Part shown: positions 25,601-34,253 of the stretch, piece after piece
Numbering within the stretch: position 1 is the first letter of the stretch
Layout of the letters: each line of letters opens with the position of its first letter
NCBI GenBank assembly: GCA_964552955.1
Contig: CAZKIU010000010.1
Location: forward strand, 27,156 to 91,155
Direction: 5' to 3'
Source: UBA1413 sp964552955
GTDB lineage: Bacteria > Bacteroidota > Bacteroidia > Bacteroidales > Prolixibacteraceae
Length of the DNA stretch: 64,000 nucleotides
Notes under the pieces: model-generated
What the model saw: only the letters and a program-made list of their open reading frames with translations
What the model was told of the DNA's origin: nothing
Databases searched by the model: none
Translations under genes and position numbers: made by a program

Positions 25601-27919
25601 TTAGAAGAGTCCTTCGACCGATTTGCCCAGAAGGGAGGCCTCGGTGAGGAATTCCTGAACGTTGAGTTCCCTGACGTAGATAAGGCCGTGGGTTGCTCTG
25701 AGCAGGCCCGATTCGTTTTCGTAATAGAAATTCTTACCCAGGAGGAACTGGATCTGTTTGTGTTGTTCCATCCAGATTTTCTGGGTCAGTTCGCTGAACT
25801 TCCCATCCAGCTGGTAGCTGGGGAAGGAGGCGTTGACCTGGGTGAGGTAACAGTCGGTGAATGATTTGTTGAGGACGGCCAGGGAGTTCATGGAAACGGG
25901 TACGATGACCTCCACGTCGGAGGGGTTGTAGCGGAACCAGACGTTGCGGTAGCCGATGATCCGGAGGTGGGAGAGGTCGGTCTCCTTGCTCCATTCGGCC
26001 ACGGCGGCAGCGATAGACTGGAGCACCTTGTAATGGGTGTCGGGGCCGCTTCCTTCGGGGTCCATGGCCAGGCTGATGACCGTGGGTTTGTATTTGCGGA
26101 AATCTTCGAGGATGGGCAGCACGTCGCGGGTGCGGTCGGGGCCGGCTCCGAAGACGTCACCCTGGTAAAAACCCAGCCGCAGATGGTGTACGTTTTTCAC
26201 CGACACCCCGTAGTGGGCCCAAACCAGCTCCTCCTCAAATTCTCTGATCATCCCCTTGAGCTTCTGTACGTTGGGCGGATTCTTGGCTCCATCATAACTC
26301 TTCGTCAGCACTTCAATGGTCTCCCTGATGACCGCCACCAGCTCCTCTCCGCTTTTTATGCCCCAGATGCTGACCATGGCCCTGACCAGGCGGTGGCACA
26401 CCCCGCGCCGTTTCCCTTCCTCATCCATGGCGGCAATGTTGTCGAGGTAATGGTATACATCCTTGTCCCATTTGTATTGAAATCCTTTTTCAAAGAAATC
26501 GGGATAGTGGATCATTTCAATTTTTTCTTTGCCGATCAGGTCAAGGGTATCGTGGAGCAGATCGAGCATGAAGCGGTTGGTGACGGCCGTGAAGCCCGAA
26601 GTCATCACTGAGAAGTGCATCTCGTTGGTGGCTTCACGGCTTTGCCGGTTGGTCATGGGCATGATTCCCAGCATGATGTCGTCATGGTGAGGCCCGGTAT
26701 GATAATAGACCTGGTTGGCCTCCTTTTTGATCCCTTTCCTCATCTTCGCCAGAATCGAGTCAATGACCGTCTGTACCGTGTTTTCATTCAGCCCGGGAAT
26801 CCTGCTGCAGAACTCATCGCCCCGAAGATCGTCGAGAGTCAGCTTGGGACCGAATTTGTTTACTTTTTTGCACAGGTCAATGACCGCCCGTTCAGTTTTC
26901 TGATGGTTCCAGGGGGATCCGAAATAGTAAGCCCTGATGCTGTCCTGCAGTTTCACACCGGCCCCGCGGGTCAGGTAAAAGCGGCCATTCCCGAGTTGAT
27001 GAAGGGCTGTGGCCGGGTAGGTAATGGTGGGTTGGTTTTCCACCGAATCACGGATGACGTCGGCGATGGCCTCTCCTGCGGCATAAATGATGGTTTTAGC
27101 CTTCGGGTTAAAGGTAAGGGTCCCCAATCCGATCGTGATAACCAGCCTGTTGCGCGAAACTTCAATTCCACCGAGATCCCCGGCGGTAACGGCCTGCGTT
27201 TCGAAGTTGGTCTCCGTCAGGCGGGTGGCCGAAAAATGGCTCGATCCTCTGGTGTTAAATGCAATATGGCCATCGGGGCCAATGGATCCCAGGAAGAAAC
27301 CGATCCCTCCCATATCCCTGATCCTGGCCTCATAATCGCGGCACCAGTCATCGATCATGAATATCGATTGTTGCTGCAGCTTTTCGAGATGGTTCCGGGC
27401 TTCGCGGAAGCGGAGGGTCAGGTCGATCTTCAGGTCGGGGAAGACTTCCAAATAGCTCTTGCCTTCGGCCAGTGCGATCTCATCGGAGTTGATCAGCAGG
27501 GCCTTGTGGGGGTCGAAGCCGAAATCCCTGATGTAATAGTTAAAGGCATAATTCCAGAGACTGTTATGTTGGGAAGAGTTGATGGGGTAAAACTCCCCGG
27601 CCTGGACGAACCTGAGGCCCCGCAGGTCGGGGCGGGCCGCATTCCCCAGGCCATATCTGTTCCTGATCTCTTTCCCTTCGCGGTCCTCCCATTTCTCCAG
27701 GAGCAGCCTGGTATTTCTGAGGAAGTGCTGGGCTGTTTTACTGGTGGGCAGTGAAATGACCCCGTTGGGATTTTCACCGGCCCATTCCAGGAAACTGAGG
27801 GCTGAAAGCAATCCGAGTTTCGGGAAGTTATCGACGATGAGGTAGGTGGCTGGTGTAGTCATCTCCTGAGAGCCTGATTCCAAATAAAAGGCTTCTTCAA
27901 CACGAGTAAGATTTCTCAT
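25601..27919 (-). CDS. NagB-like glucosamine-6-phosphate deaminase fused to a LmbE/PIG-L deacetylase-type domain
   Basis: 772-residue protein with two parts. The N-terminal 370 residues resemble glucosamine-6-phosphate deaminase/6-phosphogluconolactonase: NPNGVISLPTSKTAQHF, GEFYPINSSQHNSL, GSIGPDGHIAFNTRG with the active-site Asp-Gly-His, and TITYPATALHQLG. The C-terminal part begins near residue 405 with HTGPHHDDIMLGIMP, the metal-binding PHxDD motif of LmbE/PIG-L N-deacetylases, and later contains SLAMDPEGSGPDTHYKVLQSI. Such a fusion could deacetylate an N-acetylated amino sugar and then deaminate it. It is known as an annotated fusion in Bacteroidota, but I know of no firm biochemistry. 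It lies 26 bp after the NagC-type regulator on the same strand. Confidence 0.88.
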   Translation of the reverse strand: MRNLTRVEEAFYLESGSQEMTTPATYLIVDNFPKLGLLSALSFLEWAGENPNGVISLPTSKTAQHFLRNTRLLLEKWEDREGKEIRNRYGLGNAARPDLRGLRFVQAGEFYPINSSQHNSLWNYAFNYYIRDFGFDPHKALLINSDEIALAEGKSYLEVFPDLKIDLTLRFREARNHLEKLQQQSIFMIDDWCRDYEARIRDMGGIGFFLGSIGPDGHIAFNTRGSSHFSATRLTETNFETQAVTAGDLGGIEVSRNRLVITIGLGTLTFNPKAKTIIYAAGEAIADVIRDSVENQPTITYPATALHQLGNGRFYLTRGAGVKLQDSIRAYYFGSPWNHQKTERAVIDLCKKVNKFGPKLTLDDLRGDEFCSRIPGLNENTVQTVIDSILAKMRKGIKKEANQVYYHTGPHHDDIMLGIMPMTNRQSREATNEMHFSVMTSGFTAVTNRFMLDLLHDTLDLIGKEKIEMIHYPDFFEKGFQYKWDKDVYHYLDNIAAMDEEGKRRGVCHRLVRAMVSIWGIKSGEELVAVIRETIEVLTKSYDGAKNPPNVQKLKGMIREFEEELVWAHYGVSVKNVHHLRLGFYQGDVFGAGPDRTRDVLPILEDFRKYKPTVISLAMDPEGSGPDTHYKVLQSIAAAVAEWSKETDLSHLRIIGYRNVWFRYNPSDVEVIVPVSMNSLAVLNKSFTDCYLTQVNASFPSYQLDGKFSELTQKIWMEQHKQIQFLLGKNFYYENESGLLRATHGLIYVRELNVQEFLTEASLLGKSVEGLF

Positions 27920-27945
27920 ATGCTTATTGTTAATGATGGCTTATT

Positions 27946-29160
27946 TCAAGTATGGGCGAGTTTTTCCACGGCGAAGGCGGCAGCACCGATGGTACCGGCT
28001 TTCACTCCCAGAAGAGAGAAGAGGATCTCCGTATCATTGCTGATATCGTTGTTGGTATAGGTAAGGATCGCCTGCTGAATGGGGGCCAGCATAAAGGGAC
28101 TCGCTTCGGCGACCTTCCCTCCGATGATAATGAGTTCAGGGTTGAAGACCTGCATGAGCTGAGCGATTCCTTTTCCCAGCCAGAAACCAGCCTGCGTTAG
28201 CAGGGATATGGAAAAGTGATCGCCCATGCGGGCTGCTTCGATGACGGTGGTAGTGGTGATTTTATTGATGTCTCCCTCCACCAGGGTGGTCATCAGCGAG
28301 GAGGTGCCATTTTCCACTCCTTCGCGGGCTTGCCGGGCGATGGCCGGTGCCGAGGCGATGGTTTCCAGGCAGCCGATCTTGCCACAATGACACAGGATGC
28401 CGTTTTCTGCCATGGGAATATGGCCGAATTCACCCGAAAAACCCGACTTCCCGCCATAAAGCTGGCCATTAACAATCAGCCCCAGCCCAATCCCCCAGTC
28501 AATATGGACCATCAGAACATGTTGCCTCCCCCGTGCCAACCCGAAGTGCTGTTCTGCAAAAGTGCGCATGCGCGCATCGTTGTCAAAATAGACCGGAAAT
28601 CCGAAAATCTCACCGATTTTCAGATCCAGGTTGGGTACATTCGGGAAATAGGTCTTATTGATATGCTTCTCCTGGTCCACCAGCCCGGGCAATTCAATGC
28701 CCACGGCGATCACTTTTTTTCTGTCGATGCCGTTGGTGCTGAGAATCTCCCGTAAACTGGCATCGATCCGCTCAAAAAGGGTAATGTCACGCTCCATCCT
28801 GACCTGGATGGTGTGGGGCCCGCTGATCTCTTCGTTCTGTGCGTTGAAGATGGCAATCACCGAGAAATTGACATTAATGGTGATTCCCACCACGTAAAAT
28901 GCTTCCGGGGCCAGCCCGTACATCACCGGGCGGCGGCCTCCGCTCGAATCCCCATGCCCCAACTCCTGAACCGTACACCGGAAAATCATCTCCTGCAACA
29001 AACTGTTCACCTTGGGTGTGCTCAGTCCCAGCTCCCTCGAAAGTTCCGCATTCGACTGGGGTCCATGAAAATAAAGGGATCTGATGATTTCCTTTTGTTG
29101 ACCTGCTTTCTTGAGCTCAACACCCTGCATCAGCTTTTTATTTTTCAGAAGTAATTCCAT
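27946..29160 (-). CDS. ROK family transcriptional regulator (NagC/Mlc type)
   Basis: 404-residue sugar-responsive repressor. An N-terminal winged helix-turn-helix (residues about 20-75: QQKEIIRSLYFHG, SNAELSRELGLSTPKVNSLL) is followed by a ROK sugar-binding domain with GIELPGLVD, FDNDARMRTFAE, GGKSGFSGEFGHIPM and an intact zinc motif CHCGKIGCLE. The Asp of FDNDA is kept, so weak kinase activity is not excluded. It heads the operon with the NagB-like fusion, and binding of an amino-sugar phosphate would fit autoregulation. No operator palindrome stands out in the 199-bp divergent region upstream. Confidence 0.92.
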   Translation of the reverse strand: MELLLKNKKLMQGVELKKAGQQKEIIRSLYFHGPQSNAELSRELGLSTPKVNSLLQEMIFRCTVQELGHGDSSGGRRPVMYGLAPEAFYVVGITINVNFSVIAIFNAQNEEISGPHTIQVRMERDITLFERIDASLREILSTNGIDRKKVIAVGIELPGLVDQEKHINKTYFPNVPNLDLKIGEIFGFPVYFDNDARMRTFAEQHFGLARGRQHVLMVHIDWGIGLGLIVNGQLYGGKSGFSGEFGHIPMAENGILCHCGKIGCLETIASAPAIARQAREGVENGTSSLMTTLVEGDINKITTTTVIEAARMGDHFSISLLTQAGFWLGKGIAQLMQVFNPELIIIGGKVAEASPFMLAPIQQAILTYTNNDISNDTEILFSLLGVKAGTIGAAAFAVEKLAHT

Positions 29161-29359
29161 CGCCGTTCTGTTGCCTCAAATTTCAGTAAATTTTCTCAAC
29201 ATTGCAAGTAACTTATTAAAAATATAAAGAAGTAATTGAACCTTTTTGCCAGGATCAGGTTATAAGGGAGTTTCTTGCTGCCGGCAACAGGTTGATGGAG
29301 GTAAAGGCCTTTTTGCGGCAGGAAATCGTTATTTTTGAAAGGTCATAAATGGGAGAGAG

Positions 29360-30031
29360 ATGGGAGAACGGAGTAAAGAAGGGGCAGGGATGAAGATGGT
29401 CAGGGTAGCGCGCAACCTGGAGGTTTATCCCAGGGTTCATTTGCTGACCTGGCGGAGGGAGGATAATTTTCTGCCCGGGCAGGTGGTAAAAATTGCGCTG
29501 GAAGAGGGGGAGGCGCCCCGGATATACAGTCTATGCAGCGGGAATGGGGAGGAGGAGATGGCCGTTCTATTCAATGTCAAGGAAGAGGGGTCATTAACGC
29601 CCCGGATGGCGGCCCTGCGCCCGGGCGATGCCCTGCTGGTTTCGGCGCCCTATGGCACTTTTCTGGGGGATGAGGCTCCCGCATGGTGGATCGCCAGTGG
29701 TACGGGTATTGCCCCGTTTTACAGTATGTTCCGCTCGGGGCTCGGTGGCAATAAAACGCTGGTACATGGAGTGCGTTATCCCGGTCAGTTTTATTTTGGT
29801 GAAGCGTTCGAGCGGGAGATGGGGGCCCGGTATGTCAGGTGTGCCACGCGCGGCCAGGGGGAGCATATCTTCCAGGGCCGGGTGACGGCCTGGCTTGAGA
29901 AACAGGAACAATTCCCGGCTGACACACGTTATTATCTCTGCGGCAATCCTTTGATGGTGGTGGAGGCCAGAGACCTCCTGATCGCCGGGGGAGTCCCATG
30001 GGAAGCAATCGTATCGGAAATCTATTTTTAA
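29360..30031 (+). CDS. Ferredoxin-NADP reductase-like FAD/NAD(P)-binding oxidoreductase
   Basis: 223-residue flavoprotein of the FNR superfamily, moving electrons between NAD(P)H and an unknown partner. The FAD-binding barrel shows PGQVVKIAL and RIYSLCSG (the RxYS motif). The nucleotide half shows IASGTGIAPFYSMFRSG and YYLCGNPLMVVEARDLL. There is no iron-sulfur domain, and the length is that of the short ferredoxin-reductase form. The frame allows starts at 29360 and 29390 (MKMVRVARN); the family similarity begins only after the latter. It ends 4 bp before rlmN, so the two are co-transcribed. Confidence 0.85.
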   Translation: MGERSKEGAGMKMVRVARNLEVYPRVHLLTWRREDNFLPGQVVKIALEEGEAPRIYSLCSGNGEEEMAVLFNVKEEGSLTPRMAALRPGDALLVSAPYGTFLGDEAPAWWIASGTGIAPFYSMFRSGLGGNKTLVHGVRYPGQFYFGEAFEREMGARYVRCATRGQGEHIFQGRVTAWLEKQEQFPADTRYYLCGNPLMVVEARDLLIAGGVPWEAIVSEIYF

Positions 30032-30035
30032 AGAT

Positions 30036-31061
30036 ATGAAGGAGTTGTTATTCGGGAAGACCCTTTCCGAGTTGCGGGAGATCGTGACTGCGGCCGGTTG
30101 GCCGGCCTATACTGCCAGCCAGATGGCCGACTGGCTATATGCCAAAGGTGTGAATTCCATAGAGCAGATGACCAATCTCCCGGTGAAAGTCCGGGCTGCC
30201 CTGGCAGAGCGGTTTGAAACCGGAGTATTCCCACCTTCCAGGGTGCAAACCAGTGTCGATGGCACCAGAAAATATCTGTTCGCAACGGCTTCCGGGAAAT
30301 TCATAGAGACGGCCATGATTCCGGAGGGGGACCGTGTCACGGTGTGTGTCAGCAGTCAGGTGGGGTGCAAGATGGGGTGTCTGTTTTGCATGACCGGCAA
30401 GCAGGGATTCCAGGGGCAGCTCACCGCCGGCGAGATCGTCAACCAGATCCGCAGTATCGAAGAAGCGGGCCAGGTCTCGAACATCGTTTATATGGGAATG
30501 GGAGAACCCTTCGACAACCTGGAGGAGGTGCTCAGGAGCCTGGAAATACTCACTGCTCCATGGGGGTATGCCATGAGTCCCAGAAGAATCACGGTTTCGA
30601 CCATCGGGATTATTCCAGCCATGAGAACCTTCCTGCAAAGAAGTGAAGCGCATCTGGCGGTGAGTCTGCACACTCCTTTTGATGAGGAACGGAGGCGGCT
30701 GATGCCGGTGCAGGTGGCTTATCCCATCAGGGAAGTGGTGGAAGAGATCAGGAAGTGGGATTTCAGCCATCAGCGGCGGGTCTCTTTTGAGTACATCCTC
30801 TTCAAGGGGGTCAACGACACGCCGCGGCATGTCAGGGAGCTCAGCCGGTTGTTGAACGGCATCAGTTGCCGCATCAACCTGATCCGCTACCACCCGGTTC
30901 CGGGCACCCCCCTTCCCGGGAGCGACGAGGAGACCATCGCCCTCTTCAAGGAGAGCCTCAACAACAAGGGAATCCTGACCACTATAAGAGCCTCCCGCGG
31001 TCAGGATATCTATGCTGCCTGCGGCCTCCTCTCCACCAGGGAGCTGATGAAGAATCCCTGA
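30036..31061 (+). CDS. rlmN: 23S rRNA (adenine2503-C2)-methyltransferase / tRNA A37 methyltransferase RlmN
   Basis: 341-residue radical-SAM methyltransferase acting on A2503 of 23S rRNA and A37 of some tRNAs. The 4Fe-4S cluster motif is C111-x3-C115-x2-C118 in VGCKMGCLFCMTGKQGF. The family insert GNIVYMGMGEP-like sequence (NIVYMGMGEPFDNL) and the second catalytic Cys near residue 329 (IYAACGLLST) are present, and the N-terminal helical domain (FGKTLSELREIV, ASQMADWLYAKGV) is typical. All residues for the methyl-Cys mechanism are visible. Confidence 0.96.
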   Translation: MKELLFGKTLSELREIVTAAGWPAYTASQMADWLYAKGVNSIEQMTNLPVKVRAALAERFETGVFPPSRVQTSVDGTRKYLFATASGKFIETAMIPEGDRVTVCVSSQVGCKMGCLFCMTGKQGFQGQLTAGEIVNQIRSIEEAGQVSNIVYMGMGEPFDNLEEVLRSLEILTAPWGYAMSPRRITVSTIGIIPAMRTFLQRSEAHLAVSLHTPFDEERRRLMPVQVAYPIREVVEEIRKWDFSHQRRVSFEYILFKGVNDTPRHVRELSRLLNGISCRINLIRYHPVPGTPLPGSDEETIALFKESLNNKGILTTIRASRGQDIYAACGLLSTRELMKNP

Positions 31062-31241
31062 CCCGGCCCCCTGGGGCAGCCTCCTCTCTCCCTGGCAGGA
31101 AGCTCCATCGCTCTGACACTCCCCTGCCGGGCAGAACCTCCGGCCTCCCTTCCCTTCCCCTGGCCCGTAAAAATTGCCCTGCCGTGGTAATAATCGGTCT
31201 CAAAGTGTTATTTTTATAGAAAATTACCAAAAGGGATTCCG

Positions 31242-31742
31242 ATGGAGAAACTATTCTGGATCAAGGAAATCTTCGGATCGAAGCTGGAGATCCATCAGGG
31301 AAGTGAAAGGGTGGGGGCCATACGGTGGCATAATATGTTCAGTAGCAAGGCTTCTGCCGATTTTAATGGCCGGAATTTCACCCTGAAAAGGGATTTCGTC
31401 AATTCCAAAATAGAAATCAGGGATGCCCGGATGGATTCTCTTTTGTCGGAGGTCTCGGTCAGCCTCTTCAATCCCAGGAGCGAAGTGGTCATCAACGGGA
31501 AGCAGTTTGAGCTGGAAATCAAGAATTTCTGGCAATCGCGGTGGGCCTGGAAGTTCAATGGCACCGAGATCATTGTGTTTACTTCCAATGAGTTTATTAC
31601 CCGGGAGAAGGGCGATATAGAGCTTTTCACCACCTGTTGTGAGGAGGTGGAGATCCTGATTCTGCTGGGGTTGTTTGTGAGGAATCAGTTTATTCTGCTC
31701 ATGCTTTTGCTGTTGATAGCCCTGTTGCTGATCATTTTATAG
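31242..31742 (+). CDS. Hypothetical protein with C-terminal membrane anchor
   Basis: 166-residue protein that I do not recognise with certainty. It is built of short alternating strands (GSKLEIHQGSERVGAIRW, ASADFNGRNFTLKRDF, SEVVINGKQFELEIKNF, RWAWKFNGTEIIVFTS), a pattern reminiscent of tubby/LURP-one-like barrels. It ends in two hydrophobic stretches, one of about 25 residues (QFILLMLLLLIALLLIIL) at the very C-terminus. No signal peptide is seen, so a tail-anchored inner membrane protein facing the cytoplasm is likely. Clean codon use and spacing from rlmN support a real gene. Confidence 0.7.
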   Translation: MEKLFWIKEIFGSKLEIHQGSERVGAIRWHNMFSSKASADFNGRNFTLKRDFVNSKIEIRDARMDSLLSEVSVSLFNPRSEVVINGKQFELEIKNFWQSRWAWKFNGTEIIVFTSNEFITREKGDIELFTTCCEEVEILILLGLFVRNQFILLMLLLLIALLLIIL

Positions 31743-31777
31743 GGCACCACGGCGGGGTTCCAGCGCAGGCAGGGCGG

Positions 31778-34129
31778 TTACAGGAAGTCCTCGAATTCCA
31801 GGATTTCACCCTGTCTGACCGGGTCGCTGCCGGTGCAGCCGAGGTCGATATTAAATCCGGGGGGCCGTTCGAAGTTGTCGTTTTCGGTATAGCCCAGGGT
31901 GGGGTCGGCGAGCACTTTTTTCATGAAGTAGCCCCAGATAGGCAGGGCCATACTGGCGCCTTGTCCGGCGCTGATGTCGGAGAAGTGGATGCTGCGCAGG
32001 TCGGCGCCGGTCCACACGCCGGCCGTCAGTTTGGGGGTCATTCCTATAAACCAGCCATCGGAATGGTTCTGGGTGGTTCCCGTTTTACCGGCGATGGGCA
32101 TGGTGAACTTGCCATACCCGTCGCGGTTACGCAGACGGGTTCCCGTGCCTTCATTGATAACGCCTTGCAGCAGGTTGACCATCAGATAAGCCGTATTTTC
32201 GTCGATGGCTTCATACCGCTGTGGCATGAAGGAGGCGATCCGGGTACCGTGGCGGTCTTCTATATGGGTGACAAAATAGGGCCTGATAAAAACCCCTTTG
32301 TTGACATAGGTGCCGAATGCCCCGACCATCTCATACAGGGTAATGTCGGAAGTCCCCAGGAACATCGAAAATACCGGATCAATGGGGCTGTAAATCCCCA
32401 GTTTGCGCATCACTTCAGCCATGGCGTTGGGATTGAACTGCTTCATGACCCAGGCTGATATCATATTGCGTGAGTTAGCCAGCCCCCATTTCAGGGTGAC
32501 CATCTTCCCATAGTTTTCGGTATCTTGGGTGGCGTCACGCGGTTCCCACACCCGGCCGTCGGGCAATACAAACTGCTGCCGTACGTAAGGCACCCTGGTA
32601 CAGGGGGTGAGACCGTTCTGCATGGCCAGGGTATACAGGAAGGGTTTAACCGTTGAGCCTACCTGCCGTTTTCCCCCCTTGACCATATCATACATGAAAT
32701 GTTCATAGTTGGGGCCCCCCACATACGCCTTTACCTTGCCGGTGCCATTCTCCATGGCCATCATCGACGACCTGAAATAACGGAGGTACCATTTGATCGA
32801 ATCTATAGGCGACATGATGGTATCGATCTCTCCCTTCCATGAAAAGAGCGACATTTCAATGGGTTTGTTAAAGATCTCACGGATCTCCTTCTCTTTCTTG
32901 CCCTCTCCGGAAAGAACCCGGTAGCGTTCCGATTGTCTGACGAACCGGTAAAGGAGTTCATCGCTCTCCTCGGCCGTCATGTCATTGCTGAAGGGGGGAT
33001 TCCGGAGGGTTTTTATCCGGGCATCGAAGAGGGGCTGGACATTGGTACTCAGGTGGTAGTTGAGGGCCTCCTCGGCATATTGCTGCATCCTGGAATCGAT
33101 GGTCGTGTATATCCTCAGCCCGTCGCGGTAGAGGTCCCATTCAGAACCATCCCTTTTTTTATTTTTATGACACCACCCGAATAGGGGATTGGTTTCCCAT
33201 TCTGTGGAATCTTCCCTGAATTTCTGGATCTGGAAGCTGGCATAATCCTTTCTCTCCGGTTTTTGGGCGTTGAGGGTCAGCCGCAGGTATTCCCTGAAGT
33301 AGGGGGCCAGTCCCCGTTTGAAGTCGACCCGGTTAAAATCGAGCCCCAGAGGTAAAACCTTGACCGAATCATAGACCTCACGGGTGATATAACCATATTT
33401 CCGCATCTGGGAGAGGACTACATTTCTGCGCTGGAGGGTCATGTCAGGTCGGCGCAGCGGATTGTAGAGGGAGCTGTTTTTGGCCATTCCCACCAGCATG
33501 GCCGCCTGATGGAGCTGCAGTGAATCGGGTTCGCAGTTGAAATAGACATTGGCGGCCGATTTGATGCCAACCGCCAGGTTCAGGAAGTCATACTTGTTCA
33601 GGTACATGGTTAGGATTTCCTCCTTGGTATAACTCCTTTCGAGTTTTACGGCGATGATCCATTCCCTGAATTTGCGCAAAGCCAATTGTACCGGGCCGTT
33701 GACCTGTTCCCGGGGAAAGAGCATCTTGGCCAGCTGCTGGGAGATGGTACTTCCCCCTCCGGAGCTGGTATTGCCCGTCATAATACCCTTCAGAACCCTC
33801 ATCAGTCCCCGGAAGTCAATCCCCGGGTGGCGGTAAAAACGGACATCTTCCGTGGCAATCAGGGCGTCGACCAGATGGGGGGGTAGGTTCTCATAGGCAA
33901 CGAAGGTGCGGTTCTCGGTAAAAAAGGTCCCCAGGACTTTCTCATCGGCGGAGATCACTTCCGAGGCCAGGATGGTCTCGGTCTTCTCCAGATCCTCAAA
34001 GGTGGGCATGAACCCCAGCATCCCTTTGGCAATCAGAATGAAAAGGAGGATGACAATGACGGCCACTGCCGTAAAGGCCCCCCAGAAATAACGGATATAT
34101 TTCCTGTACCGGGAACTTTCTTCTGACAT
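31778..34129 (-). CDS. Class A penicillin-binding protein (PBP1A-type glycosyltransferase/transpeptidase)
   Basis: 783-residue bifunctional cell-wall synthase. It has one N-terminal membrane anchor (residues about 14-35), a glycosyltransferase 51 domain with the catalytic Glu in TEDVRFYRHPGID and GGSTISQQLAK, and a transpeptidase domain with SxxK as GSTVKPF, SxN as NSRNM and KTG as AGKTGTTQNHSDGWF. All active-site motifs are intact. Start at 34129 (MSEESSRYRKY) puts a normal short cytoplasmic tail before the anchor. A longer in-frame extension upstream would overlap the divergent topA promoter and gene and has no family similarity. Confidence 0.95.
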   Translation of the reverse strand: MSEESSRYRKYIRYFWGAFTAVAVIVILLFILIAKGMLGFMPTFEDLEKTETILASEVISADEKVLGTFFTENRTFVAYENLPPHLVDALIATEDVRFYRHPGIDFRGLMRVLKGIMTGNTSSGGGSTISQQLAKMLFPREQVNGPVQLALRKFREWIIAVKLERSYTKEEILTMYLNKYDFLNLAVGIKSAANVYFNCEPDSLQLHQAAMLVGMAKNSSLYNPLRRPDMTLQRRNVVLSQMRKYGYITREVYDSVKVLPLGLDFNRVDFKRGLAPYFREYLRLTLNAQKPERKDYASFQIQKFREDSTEWETNPLFGWCHKNKKRDGSEWDLYRDGLRIYTTIDSRMQQYAEEALNYHLSTNVQPLFDARIKTLRNPPFSNDMTAEESDELLYRFVRQSERYRVLSGEGKKEKEIREIFNKPIEMSLFSWKGEIDTIMSPIDSIKWYLRYFRSSMMAMENGTGKVKAYVGGPNYEHFMYDMVKGGKRQVGSTVKPFLYTLAMQNGLTPCTRVPYVRQQFVLPDGRVWEPRDATQDTENYGKMVTLKWGLANSRNMISAWVMKQFNPNAMAEVMRKLGIYSPIDPVFSMFLGTSDITLYEMVGAFGTYVNKGVFIRPYFVTHIEDRHGTRIASFMPQRYEAIDENTAYLMVNLLQGVINEGTGTRLRNRDGYGKFTMPIAGKTGTTQNHSDGWFIGMTPKLTAGVWTGADLRSIHFSDISAGQGASMALPIWGYFMKKVLADPTLGYTENDNFERPPGFNIDLGCTGSDPVRQGEILEFEDFL

Positions 34130-34155
34130 GGATGAACTTCTTATTTTTTGGACCA

Positions 34156-34163
34156 CAAATATA
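34156..34163 (-). promoter_or_regulatory. Candidate -7 element (TATATTTG) for the class A PBP gene
   Basis: Exact TAnnTTTG match on the minus strand, 27 bases ahead of the start at 34129. It supports the short start. Confidence 0.45.
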
Positions 34164-34212
34164 CCGGTATTATTTTGAAGTTTAAATTTTGAGTGGGCCG
34201 ATTCATTTTTAT

Positions 34213-34220
34213 TTACTTTG
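34213..34220 (+). promoter_or_regulatory. Candidate topA promoter (TTG-N21-TTACTTTG)
   Basis: The -7-like TTACTTTG differs from TAnnTTTG at one base and has a TTG 21 bases upstream (34189-34191), the usual Bacteroidota spacing. The topA ATG is 33 bases downstream. Confidence 0.42.
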
Positions 34221-34253
34221 CACAAATTTTCGAAAAGGAAAAACAGGATATAA

